DNA of 64,000 bases. Source: Streptomyces bottropensis ATCC 25435. GTDB lineage: Bacteria; Actinomycetota; Actinomycetes; Streptomycetales; Streptomycetaceae. A program made the translations under genes and the position numbers. This document shows positions 49,406 to 57,875 of this stretch, in pieces; positions within the stretch are counted from its first letter, which is position 1; every line of letters starts with the position of its first letter. The notes under the pieces were generated by a model, which saw only the letters and a list, made by a program, of their open reading frames with translations, was not told where the DNA came from and did not search any database. The stretch is from positions 2,013,342 through 2,077,341 of the forward strand of contig NZ_KB911581.1 of assembly GCF_000383595.1 (NCBI RefSeq), given 5' to 3'.

Positions 49406-49419
49406 TCGAAGCGCTTCGA
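49406..49419. promoter_or_regulatory. LacI-type operator before the oligosaccharide importer
   Basis: A second perfect TCGAAGCGCTTCGA, 194 bases from the first, lies 133 bases upstream of the binding-protein ATG. A half-site-like GCTTCG follows at about 49433. Two identical sites at the two ends of the divergent region imply one regulator for both operons. Confidence 0.75.
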
Positions 49420-49551
49420 CTGTGGAGGGACCGCTTCGCATGCTCACCTCCCTCCGATGATCATCGCTTCTGCACAGCCAGTTCTGTTGAAGACACCGCA
49501 GCCGACGGCCACCGCCGGGTGTCCTGGTGTGCGCCATGAAGGGTTGACGCA

Positions 49552-51237
49552 ATGACGCCGAACTCCGCCACCTCCGCCGCGCCCGGCCGGAGAAGCTTTC
49601 TCGCCTCCACGGCGGTCGCCGCCGCCGTAGTGGCGGGGGGCGTGCCGCTGCTGTCCGCCTGCGGCGGCTCGCAGGAAGGCCGCAAGGAGGGCGCGACGTC
49701 GGGCAAGGACGCCAAGAAGATCCTTCCGACGTTCGTCGCCTCGAACGTCGTGGCGCCCGACATCCCGTCGAAGAACGGCTCGGCGGCCGGCTTCACCAAG
49801 GCGATCCCCACGGCCGACCTGAAGACCTCGGTCCCGAAGAAGCTGGGCAGCGGCGGCGGACTGAAGGTCATGGCGCCGTTCTGGGGGACGCCGCCGAAGG
49901 GCGACAACCCGTACTACACGGCGATGAACGAGGCTGTGGGCGTCCAGGTGACCTGGCAGAACCAGGACGGCGTCACCTACGACCAGAAGCTCGGCGCGGT
50001 CCTCGCCTCCAGCGACATCCCCGACGTGGTCGTCGTCCCCGGCTGGAACCTGATGGGCAAGATACCCAGCGCCATCAACGCCAAGTTCGCCGACCTCGGC
50101 CCGTATCTCTCCGGCGACAAGGTCAAGGCGTACCCGAACCTCGCGGCCGTGCCCAGCGAGGCCTGGCAGCGCGGCATCTTCGGCGGCCAGCTGCGCGCGA
50201 TCCCGATGCCCGCCTCGTACGTCACGGACATCGCGCCCATGTACCGCCGGGACATCTTCGACAAGAAGGGCTACACCGTCCCCACCAGCCCCGACGAGTT
50301 CCTGTCCTGGGCGAAGGAGGCCACCGACGCCAAGTCGAAGGTGTGGGCCTGCGACGACATGAAGTGGTCGGCGTTCAACTTCTACGGCGTCTTCCCCGGC
50401 AGCGACAAGGCGCTGTGGTGGAACACGGTCGACGGCAAGCTGGTCAACCGCGTCGAGACCGAGGAGTACCTCGAAGCCCTGGAGTGGGTCCGCAAGCTCT
50501 ACGCGGCCCGCGTCGTCCACCCGGACGCGGTCTCCGGCAAAGCGGGCGGCAACGCCCGGAACCGGTTCACCGCCGGTGAGTCGCTGGTCTTCAACGACAA
50601 CATCTCCGCCTGGTGGGGCTCGGTCTCCGAACAGGCCACCCAGAAGAGCGACTTCGACATGGCCGCGTTCGACATCTTCGGCCCCGACGGCGGTGACCCC
50701 ACCCTGTGGGCGGTGCAGCCCGCCAACATCTTCACGTTCGTCAGCAAGAAGGCCTCCGCGCAGCAGATCAAGGACTTCCTCGCCCTCTGCAACTACTGCG
50801 CCGCGCCCTACGGCACCAAGGAGTTCATGCTCACCGCCTACGGCGTCGAGGGCACGGACTACGACACGAAGAAGGGCCTGCCGGTCAAGTCCACGACGGG
50901 CGTCAACGAGGTCAACGGCGCCTACGACTACACCGGCAACCCCGCCCCGTACGTCGCCTATCCCGACTTCCCCGACGTCACCAAGGGCATCGTCGAGTGG
51001 CAGCAGCGCATGGGCGCCTTCACCGAGAAGACCTCCTTCTTCGGGCTGACCGTCACCGAGCCCAACCGCTGGGCCAACCTCGCCGACAACTTCGAGCAGT
51101 TGGAGGACGACGTCGTGCGCGGGCGCAAGAAGATCAGTGACGTCCAGCAGGCGGTGTCCGACTGGAAGAGCAAGGGCGGTGACGACCTGCGGGACTGGTA
51201 CAAGAAGCTGCTCGACGACACCGGTTCGGCGAACTGA
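49552..51237 (+). CDS. Oligosaccharide ABC transporter substrate-binding lipoprotein
   Basis: A 561-residue extracellular binding protein, with a twin-arginine lipoprotein signal (GRRSFLAST, Arg13-Arg14; LLSACGG, lipidated Cys37). The large size and the LplA/LipO-like pattern (KVMAPFWGTPPKGDNPYYTA, YDQKLGAVLASSDIPDVVVV) fit binding proteins for long oligosaccharides. ATG at 49552 follows GAAGGG. It begins an operon with two permeases; as usual for this subfamily no ATPase gene is included, so a shared MsiK-type ATPase elsewhere is likely. The ligand is inferred from the adjacent GH74, GH12, GH42 and GH3 enzymes. Confidence 0.9.
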   Translation: MTPNSATSAAPGRRSFLASTAVAAAVVAGGVPLLSACGGSQEGRKEGATSGKDAKKILPTFVASNVVAPDIPSKNGSAAGFTKAIPTADLKTSVPKKLGSGGGLKVMAPFWGTPPKGDNPYYTAMNEAVGVQVTWQNQDGVTYDQKLGAVLASSDIPDVVVVPGWNLMGKIPSAINAKFADLGPYLSGDKVKAYPNLAAVPSEAWQRGIFGGQLRAIPMPASYVTDIAPMYRRDIFDKKGYTVPTSPDEFLSWAKEATDAKSKVWACDDMKWSAFNFYGVFPGSDKALWWNTVDGKLVNRVETEEYLEALEWVRKLYAARVVHPDAVSGKAGGNARNRFTAGESLVFNDNISAWWGSVSEQATQKSDFDMAAFDIFGPDGGDPTLWAVQPANIFTFVSKKASAQQIKDFLALCNYCAAPYGTKEFMLTAYGVEGTDYDTKKGLPVKSTTGVNEVNGAYDYTGNPAPYVAYPDFPDVTKGIVEWQQRMGAFTEKTSFFGLTVTEPNRWANLADNFEQLEDDVVRGRKKISDVQQAVSDWKSKGGDDLRDWYKKLLDDTGSAN

Positions 51238-51263
51238 CCCGGGGCCGAGGCGAGGAGAAGGCC

Positions 51264-52304
51264 GTGTCCCACAGCACGGTGCCCCGGCCGAGGGCCGAGG
51301 CGAAGACTTCCGGGACGGCCCCCGTGGCGTCCGACGACGCCACGGGGCCCCCGCCCCGGAACGACGGGCGCGCGGGCAGGCTGAGCCTGCGCCTGAGATT
51401 CCGGCGCGACCGCACCCTGATCCTGATGACGCTGCCGGCGGTCCTGCTGATCCTGGTCTTCAACTACATACCGATCCTCGGCAACGTGGTCGCCTTCCAG
51501 GACTACGACCCCTACCTCAGCGAGAACGGCTTCGTCGCCATCTTCCAGAGCCCCTGGGTCGGCTTCGAGCAGTTCGAACGGATCTTCGCTGACTCGGACT
51601 TCTGGCACGCGGTGCAGAACACGTTCGTGCTGTTCTTCCTCCAGCTCGTCCTCTTCTTCCCCATCCCGATCCTGCTCGCGCTGCTCATCAACAGCATCGT
51701 CAGACCCCGGATCCGGGCGGTCGCCCAGGCCGTCATGTACCTCCCGCACTTCTTCTCCTGGGTCCTCGTCGTCACCGTGTTCATGCAGATCTTCGGCGGG
51801 GCGGGCGTCATCGCCCAGACCCTGCGCCAGCACGGCGTCGAGGGCTTCGACCTGATGACCAACCCGGAGACCTTCAAGTACCTGGTCACGGTCGAGATGA
51901 TCTGGAAGGACGCCGGCTGGGGCATCATCGTCTTCCTCGCCGCGCTCTCCTCCGTCTCCCACGACCTCTACGAGGCCGCCGCGATGGACGGCGCGGGCCG
52001 CTGGCGGCGCATGTGGCACATCACCCTGCCCGCCCTGCGCCCGGTGATCGCCCTGCTGCTGGTGCTGCGCGTCGGCGACGCCCTGACCGTCGGCTTCGAG
52101 CAACTGCTGCTCCAACGGCAGGCGGTGGGCGTCGAGGCCTCCGATGTCCTCGACACCTATGTGTGGTGGAACGGCATCCGCAACCAGGACTTCAGCTACG
52201 CCGCCGCGGCGGGACTCATCAAGGGCGTGGTCGGCCTCGCACTGGTCCTGACCGCCAACAAGGTCGCCCATCTCATGGGCGAGCAGGGGGTGTACAAGAA
52301 ATGA
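51264..52304 (+). CDS. Oligosaccharide ABC transporter permease (LplB-like)
   Basis: A 346-residue permease with a ~45-residue cytoplasmic lead and six helices. Family blocks are VLLILVFNYIPILGNVVAFQ and DYDPYLSENG, LINSIVRPRIRAVAQAVMYL and PHFFSWV, and the EAA loop YEAAAMDGAGRWRRMWHITL. The LplB-like subgroup partners LipO/LplA binding proteins. GTG at 51264 follows AGGAGAAGG. Its stop overlaps the start of the next permease (AATGA). Confidence 0.92.
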   Translation: MSHSTVPRPRAEAKTSGTAPVASDDATGPPPRNDGRAGRLSLRLRFRRDRTLILMTLPAVLLILVFNYIPILGNVVAFQDYDPYLSENGFVAIFQSPWVGFEQFERIFADSDFWHAVQNTFVLFFLQLVLFFPIPILLALLINSIVRPRIRAVAQAVMYLPHFFSWVLVVTVFMQIFGGAGVIAQTLRQHGVEGFDLMTNPETFKYLVTVEMIWKDAGWGIIVFLAALSSVSHDLYEAAAMDGAGRWRRMWHITLPALRPVIALLLVLRVGDALTVGFEQLLLQRQAVGVEASDVLDTYVWWNGIRNQDFSYAAAAGLIKGVVGLALVLTANKVAHLMGEQGVYKK

Positions 52305-53272
52305 GCGCGCTCCTCGACACAGCGGACGAGGCGGCCGGAGCCGCCGACCGGCGGCCGGCACCGGGCAGGGCGAGCCGCTGGGCCGCACCGCCCCGCCCGG
52401 TCTGGGAGGAGGAACCCGCCAAGGCGGGACTCGCGGGCAAGGGCATCGCCCTCGGCCTCGCCTGTTTCGCGATCCTCTTCCCTCTGTGGATCGTCGTCGT
52501 CACGAGCCTCCAGACGAAGAAGACCATCGACGAGGCGGGCGGTCTCGTCGTCATCCCCGAGGGCATCACCTTCGTCGCCTACCGGGAACTCCTCGGCGGC
52601 GGCCAGGTCCAGACGGCCGCCCTGGTCAGCGTGGGTGTCACGGTCGTCGGCACCCTGTTCAGCATGACCGTCTCGGTCCTGTGCGCCTACGGCCTGTCCC
52701 GCGTCGGCTCACTCGCCCACCGCTGGATCCTGATGACCCTGCTCGCCACGATGTTCTTCGGCGCGGGCCTCATCCCGACCTATCTGCTGGTCCAGGCCCT
52801 CGGCCTCACGGACACCTATCTCGCGCTGATCCTCCCCAGCGCGGTGAGCGTCTTCAACATCCTGGTCCTGCGCTCGTTCTTCATGGGCATCTCGCCGGAA
52901 CTCATCGACAGCGCCCGCATCGACGGCGCCGGGGACTGGCGCATCCTGTGGAAGATCGTGATGCCGCTGTCGAGGGCGGTCCTCGCGGTCATCGCCCTCT
53001 TCTACGCGGTGGGCTACTGGAGCGCCTGGTTCAACGCCTCCATCTACCTCACCGACCAGGACATGATGCCGCTGCAGAACGTCATGATCCAGCTCGTCCA
53101 GAAACAGGAACGCCCGGTCGGCCTCTCCGCCCAGATCAACACCGGCCAGCTCTCCCCGCTCGCGATCCAGATGGCGGTCATGGTCATGGCGCTGCTCCCC
53201 GTCGCGGTCCTCTCCCCCTTCGTCCAGAAGCACTTCAAGAAGGGGATGCTCACCGGCGCGATCAAGGGGTGA
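52301..53272 (+). CDS. Oligosaccharide ABC transporter permease (YtcP/CUT1-like)
   Basis: A 323-residue second permease with six helices: ALGLACFAILFPLWIVVVTS, TVVGTLFSMTVSVLCAYGLS, LLATMFFGAGLIPTYLLVQA, and the EAA-like loop ELIDSARIDGAGDWRILWKI. A final QKHFKKGMLTGAIKG is typical of the YtcP/LplC group. ATG at 52301 overlaps the previous stop by four bases (ATGA), so the two are translated together. A repeat-rich gap of 259 bases separates it from GH74. Confidence 0.92.
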   Translation: MSALLDTADEAAGAADRRPAPGRASRWAAPPRPVWEEEPAKAGLAGKGIALGLACFAILFPLWIVVVTSLQTKKTIDEAGGLVVIPEGITFVAYRELLGGGQVQTAALVSVGVTVVGTLFSMTVSVLCAYGLSRVGSLAHRWILMTLLATMFFGAGLIPTYLLVQALGLTDTYLALILPSAVSVFNILVLRSFFMGISPELIDSARIDGAGDWRILWKIVMPLSRAVLAVIALFYAVGYWSAWFNASIYLTDQDMMPLQNVMIQLVQKQERPVGLSAQINTGQLSPLAIQMAVMVMALLPVAVLSPFVQKHFKKGMLTGAIKG

Positions 53273-53329
53273 CCGGGGCGCCTCTTTCCTCGGGGCCGAG
53301 GATGCGTGCGCGACCGCGGGTGGTCGGTG

Positions 53330-53444
53330 GTTGCTCGCGCAGTTCCCCGCGCCCCTAAAAGACTCCGGGCGCCACCCACGCCGCCAATGGGGCGCGGGGA
53401 ACCGCGCGACCAGCCACGAACCACCGCGCGACCAGCCACGAACC
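53330..53444. repeat. Dispersed palindromic repeat with a 22-bp tandem duplication
   Basis: GTTCCCCGCGCCCC (53342-53355) pairs perfectly with 53389-53402; flanking TCGCGC and GCGCGA extend the pairing. The left arm shares CGCGCAGTTCCCCGCGCCC with the element at 44340-44713. A 22-base unit is repeated exactly in tandem at 53401-53422 and 53423-53444. It lies between the permease and GH74 genes and could terminate the importer transcript. Confidence 0.8.
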
Positions 53445-53531
53445 ACCCGCACCCGCCGACGAGCCGGACCCCACGAGCTCTTGGGCGACCCCCCGCTTCC
53501 TCCCCCCTCTCGCCGCAAAACGAGGTATGCC

Positions 53532-55754
53532 ATGCCCACCCCCCAGCCGACCCGTCGCACCCTCCTCGCCGGAGCCACGGCCACCGCAGCCCTCACCACC
53601 CTCCCCGCACTCGCCACCCCGGCCCACGCCACCGACGCGAAAAGCGGCCCGACCGCCGGACGCTACCGCTGGCGCACCGCCGTCATCGGCGGCACCGGCT
53701 TCATCACCGGCGTCCTGTTCCACCCGACCGCGCGCGGATGCGCCTACGCCCGTACCGACATCGGCGGCGCCTACCGCTGGGACGACCACCAGGCCCGCTG
53801 GACCCCGCTGACCGACCACCTCGGCTGGGACGACTGGAACCTCCTCGGCGTGGAGGCCATCGCCGTCGACCCCGCCCACCCGAACCGCCTCTACCTCGCC
53901 CTCGGCACCTACACCCAGTCCTGGGCCGGCTACGGCGCGATCCTCCGCTCCGACGACCGCGGCGCCACCTGGGCCCGTACCGACCTGACCGTCAGGCTCG
54001 GCGCCAACGAGGACGGCCGGGGCACGGGCGAGCGCCTGCTCGTCGACCCCCGCGACAGCGACACCCTGTGGCTGGGCACCCGGCACGACGGTCTGCTCAG
54101 GTCGACCGACCGGGGCGCCACCTGGGCGACGGCGACCGGCTTCCCGGCCACCCCCAGCGCCTCCGGCCAGGGCGTCACCCTGCTGGTCGCCGCCGGACGC
54201 ACCGTCTACGCCGGCTGGGGCGACGGCGACGGCACCACCGCCACCCTCTACCGGACCGGCGACGGCACCACCTGGGAAGCCGTCCCCGGCCACCCGACCG
54301 GTGCCTCCGCCAAGGTCCCGATCCGCGCCGCCTACGACAGCCACTCCCGCGAGCTGTACGTGACGTACGCCGACGCGCCCGGCCCCAACGGCCAGTCCGA
54401 CGGCAGTGTGCGCAAGCTCCGCACCACCACCGGCGCATGGACCGACGTGACCCCGGTGCGGCCGGGCGGCACCACGAGCGACGGCGGCACCGACTCCTTC
54501 GGCTACGGCGGGGTCGCCGTCGACGCCCGGCGCCCCGGCACGGTGGTCGTCTCGACCAACAACCGCTGGGCCGAGATCGACACCGTGTTCCGCTCCACCG
54601 ACGGCGGCCGTACCTGGAGATCCCTCAAGGACTCCGCCGTCCTCGACGTGTCCGAGACCCCCTATCTCGCCTGGGGGGCCGACAAGCCGAAGTTCGGCTG
54701 GTGGATCCAGGCCCTCGCCCTCGACCCGTACGACTCCAAGCACCTCGTGTACGGCACCGGCGCGACGCTCTACGGCACCCGTGACCTGAAGCACTGGGCG
54801 CCGCGGGTCCGGGGCCTGGAGGAGACGTCCGTACGGCAGCTGATCTCCCCGCCGACCGGCGAGGCGCACCTGATCAGCGGCCTCGGGGACATCGGCACGA
54901 TGTACCACGAGCGGCTCACGGCGTCCCCGTCGCGCGGCATGGCGTCCAACCCCGTGTTCGGGACGGCGACCGGACTCGCGCAGGCCGCCGCCAAGCCCTC
55001 GTACGTGGTCCGCACCGGCTGGGGCGACCACGGCAACGGCGCCTTCTCCCGCGACGGCGGGCGGACCTGGGCGCCTTTCGCGGCCCAGCCCGCCCTCGCC
55101 AAGGACGCGCCGGGCCCGATCGCCACCAACACCGACGGCACCGCGCTGCTGTGGTCCTTCGTGCACTGGGACGGCACGAAGTACCCCGCCCACCGCTCCG
55201 CCGACAACGGCGCGACCTGGACCGAGGTCACCTCCTTCCCGAAGGGCGCCACACCGGTCGCCGATCCGGCCGACCCGGCCCGCTTCTACGCGTACGACAC
55301 CGACGCGGGAACGCTGTACGCCAGCACCGACAGCGGCCGCTCGTTCGTGGCGCGCGCGAGCGGACTGCCGGGCGGGGACAGTCAGTTCGAGCTGGTCGCG
55401 GCCCCCGGACGCGCCGGTGACCTGTGGCTGAGCCTGAAGGGGAACGGGCTCTACCGCTCCACCGACGGCGGGGTGACCTTCTCGAAGGTCGACAGCTGCC
55501 GGGCCGCGTACACCCTCGGCTTCGGCAAGGCCGCCAAGGGCGCCCGTTACCCGGCGGTCTACCTGGTCGGCACGACGGAGACCGTCACCGCCGTCCACCG
55601 CTCCGACGACGGCGCGAAGACCTGGACCCGCATCAACGACGACGCCCACCAGTGGGGCTGGACCGGCGAGGTCGTCATCGGTGACCCGCGCGTGTACGGC
55701 CGCGTGTACCTGGCGACGAACGGGCGCGGCATCCAGTACGGGGACCCGGTCTGA
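53532..55754 (+). CDS. GH74 xyloglucanase-type glycoside hydrolase, Tat-exported
   Basis: A 740-residue enzyme with a twin-arginine signal (TRRTLLAGATATAAL, cleaved near HAT, ~residue 34) and two seven-bladed beta-propeller halves built of BNR-type repeats (SDDRGATWA, STDRGATWA, STDGGRTWRS). The start VIGGTGFITGVLFHPTARGC and YARTDIGGAYRWD is typical of GH74, as is the WNLLGVEAIAVDP segment with the catalytic Asp of the family. GH74 enzymes are mainly endo-xyloglucanases. No carbohydrate-binding module is attached. ATG at 53532 follows GAGG. Its stop overlaps the GH42 start, so the two are cotranscribed. Confidence 0.9.
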   Translation: MPTPQPTRRTLLAGATATAALTTLPALATPAHATDAKSGPTAGRYRWRTAVIGGTGFITGVLFHPTARGCAYARTDIGGAYRWDDHQARWTPLTDHLGWDDWNLLGVEAIAVDPAHPNRLYLALGTYTQSWAGYGAILRSDDRGATWARTDLTVRLGANEDGRGTGERLLVDPRDSDTLWLGTRHDGLLRSTDRGATWATATGFPATPSASGQGVTLLVAAGRTVYAGWGDGDGTTATLYRTGDGTTWEAVPGHPTGASAKVPIRAAYDSHSRELYVTYADAPGPNGQSDGSVRKLRTTTGAWTDVTPVRPGGTTSDGGTDSFGYGGVAVDARRPGTVVVSTNNRWAEIDTVFRSTDGGRTWRSLKDSAVLDVSETPYLAWGADKPKFGWWIQALALDPYDSKHLVYGTGATLYGTRDLKHWAPRVRGLEETSVRQLISPPTGEAHLISGLGDIGTMYHERLTASPSRGMASNPVFGTATGLAQAAAKPSYVVRTGWGDHGNGAFSRDGGRTWAPFAAQPALAKDAPGPIATNTDGTALLWSFVHWDGTKYPAHRSADNGATWTEVTSFPKGATPVADPADPARFYAYDTDAGTLYASTDSGRSFVARASGLPGGDSQFELVAAPGRAGDLWLSLKGNGLYRSTDGGVTFSKVDSCRAAYTLGFGKAAKGARYPAVYLVGTTETVTAVHRSDDGAKTWTRINDDAHQWGWTGEVVIGDPRVYGRVYLATNGRGIQYGDPV

Positions 55755-57745
55755 TGCCCGGGGCGACACGGCCGTCCCTCGCCGACGCCACGCGCGGACG
55801 GGTCCTCTTCGGCGGCGACTACAACCCCGAGCAGTGGCCCGAGGAGACGTGGCACGAGGACGTCCGCCTCATGCGGGAGGCCGGCGTCACCACCGTCACC
55901 CTCGGCGTCTTCTCCTGGGCGAAGCTCGAACCACGCCCGGGAGCACGGGAGTTCGGCTGGCTGGACACGCTGATGGACCTGATGCACGCGAACGGCATCG
56001 GCGTCGTCCTGGCCACCCCCACCTCCTCCCCGCCGCCGTGGATGGGCCGCCTGCACCCCGAGACCCTCCCGCGCGACGAGAACGGCCAGGTCGAGTGGTG
56101 GGGGTCCCGCCAGCACTTCTCCCACTCCAGCGCCACCTACCGCCGCTACGCCGCCGCCATCACCGAGGACCTCGCCGCCCGCTACGGCGGCCATCCGGCC
56201 CTCACCCTGTGGCACATCAACAACGAGTACTGCACCTACGACTGGGGCGACGAGGCGGCGGCCACCTTCCGCGACTGGCTCCGGCGCAGGTACGGCACCC
56301 TCGACGCGCTCAACCGGGCCTGGGGCACGGCCTTCTGGAGCCAGGGCTACGACGGCTGGCACGAGATCATCCCGCCGCGCCGCGCCCACTACCTGCGCAA
56401 CCCCGCACACGTGCTCGACTTCAGACGCTTCACGAGCGACATGCTCCTGGAGTGCTACGCCATCGAGCGCGACATCGTCCGCCGGCACACCCCGCACATC
56501 CCGGTCACCACCAACTTCATGCCGATGTGGACGGGCCAGGACGCGTGGCGGTGGGCCGAGGAGGAGGACGTCGTCTCGGTCGACATCTACCCGGACCCGC
56601 GTGACCCGCTCGGCGCACAGCACGGGGCGCTGGTGCAGGACATGACGCGCTCCCAGGCGGGCGGCGGCCCGTGGATGCTCATGGAACAGGCGGCCGGCCC
56701 GGTCAACTGGCGCGGTGTCAACCACCCCAAGCCGCGCGGCCTCAACCGGCTGTGGTCCCTCCAGGCCGTCGCCCGGGGCGCGGACGCCGTCTGCTACTTC
56801 CAGTGGCGGCAGTCCCGGCAGGGCGCGGAGAAGTTCCACTCCGGCATGGTCGGCCACGCGGGCGAGCGGGGGCGCACGTACCAGGAGGTCAAGCGGCTCG
56901 GGGCCGAGCTGGCGGCGGTGGGACCGGCGGTGGCGGGGCAGCCCCTGCACGCCGAGGTGGCGATGCTGTTCGACTGGCACTCCTGGTGGGCGGGCGACCA
57001 TGACGGCCGGCTGTCGAACGAGGTCGACCTGGCCCGGGTCGTACGGTCCTGGCACCGCGCCCTGTGGGAGTCGAACCTCACCACCGCCTTCGCCCACCCC
57101 GAGCACGACCTCTCCGCGTACCGGCTGGTCGTCGTACCGCAGCTCTACCTGCTCACCGACCCGGCCGTCGAGAACCTCCTCGCCTACGTACGAGGCGGCG
57201 GCACCCTCGTCAGCGGCTTCCTGACCGGCGTCGCCGACGAGGACGACCGCGTCCGCCCCGGCGGCATGGACGCGCGGCTCCGCGACCTCTTCGGCATCCG
57301 CACCCTGCACGAATGGTGGCCGCTGGACGCCGGGGAGGAGGTCGAGTGCGAGGGCCCGCGCGGGGTGTTCCGGGGCACGCTGTGGTCCGAGGAGATCGAG
57401 GCGGCGGACGCGGACGAGGCCGTCGCCTACAAGGGCGGTGAACTCGACGGGCTCCCGGCGGTGTTGCGCAGGGGACGCGCCTGGTACGTCTCCACGCTGC
57501 CCGAACCCGCTGAGCTGCGCGGCCTGTTGGCGCGGGTCGCGGCCGACGCCGGGGTACGGCCGGTGCTGGACGGGCTGCCCGACGGGGTCGAGGCGGTCCG
57601 GCGCGGCGATGTGCTGTTCGTGCTCAACCACGGCCGTGACACGGTCACCGTCGAGGTGCCGGGCACCCCTCGCGACCTGCTCACGGGCGCGACCGTGACC
57701 GGCACGCTGTCGCTCGCCCGGTACGGCGTGGCGGTGCTGAGGTAA
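55754..57745 (+). CDS. GH42 beta-galactosidase (cytoplasmic)
   Basis: A 663-residue GH42 enzyme: LFGGDYNPEQWPEETWHEDV at the start, acid/base Glu158 in LWHINNEYC, nucleophile Glu311 in LMEQAAGPVNW, then the trimerisation domain (EVAMLFDWHSWWAGD) and a small C-terminal beta domain. There is no signal peptide. ATG overlaps the GH74 stop by one base. With GH74 it could remove the galactose that decorates xyloglucan side chains after import; GH42 is also used on other galactosides, including arabinogalactan pieces. Confidence 0.92.
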   Translation: MPGATRPSLADATRGRVLFGGDYNPEQWPEETWHEDVRLMREAGVTTVTLGVFSWAKLEPRPGAREFGWLDTLMDLMHANGIGVVLATPTSSPPPWMGRLHPETLPRDENGQVEWWGSRQHFSHSSATYRRYAAAITEDLAARYGGHPALTLWHINNEYCTYDWGDEAAATFRDWLRRRYGTLDALNRAWGTAFWSQGYDGWHEIIPPRRAHYLRNPAHVLDFRRFTSDMLLECYAIERDIVRRHTPHIPVTTNFMPMWTGQDAWRWAEEEDVVSVDIYPDPRDPLGAQHGALVQDMTRSQAGGGPWMLMEQAAGPVNWRGVNHPKPRGLNRLWSLQAVARGADAVCYFQWRQSRQGAEKFHSGMVGHAGERGRTYQEVKRLGAELAAVGPAVAGQPLHAEVAMLFDWHSWWAGDHDGRLSNEVDLARVVRSWHRALWESNLTTAFAHPEHDLSAYRLVVVPQLYLLTDPAVENLLAYVRGGGTLVSGFLTGVADEDDRVRPGGMDARLRDLFGIRTLHEWWPLDAGEEVECEGPRGVFRGTLWSEEIEAADADEAVAYKGGELDGLPAVLRRGRAWYVSTLPEPAELRGLLARVAADAGVRPVLDGLPDGVEAVRRGDVLFVLNHGRDTVTVEVPGTPRDLLTGATVTGTLSLARYGVAVLR

Positions 57746-57875
57746 CCCCGACTTCCTCCGGCGCCGAAACGTGGCGGGCGATCGGCCTCGTCGCCGGAGA
57801 AGACCGCGTCCTCACCCCGGGGTCGTGGTAGCTCCCCCCGCAGTTCCCCCCACCCATGGAAGGAACCCACACCCC

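Noticed and set aside
46383..49460. 1025-codon open frame on the plus strand across the GH3 gene
   Set aside because: It is antisense to a well-supported GH3 protein; the translation is Gly/Arg/Val-rich without domains. Long antisense frames are common in very GC-rich DNA.
57756..57799. Hairpin CTCCGGCG/CGCCGGAG after GH42 as a terminator
   Set aside because: Only an 8-bp stem with a long loop and no T-tract; too weak to list as a feature.
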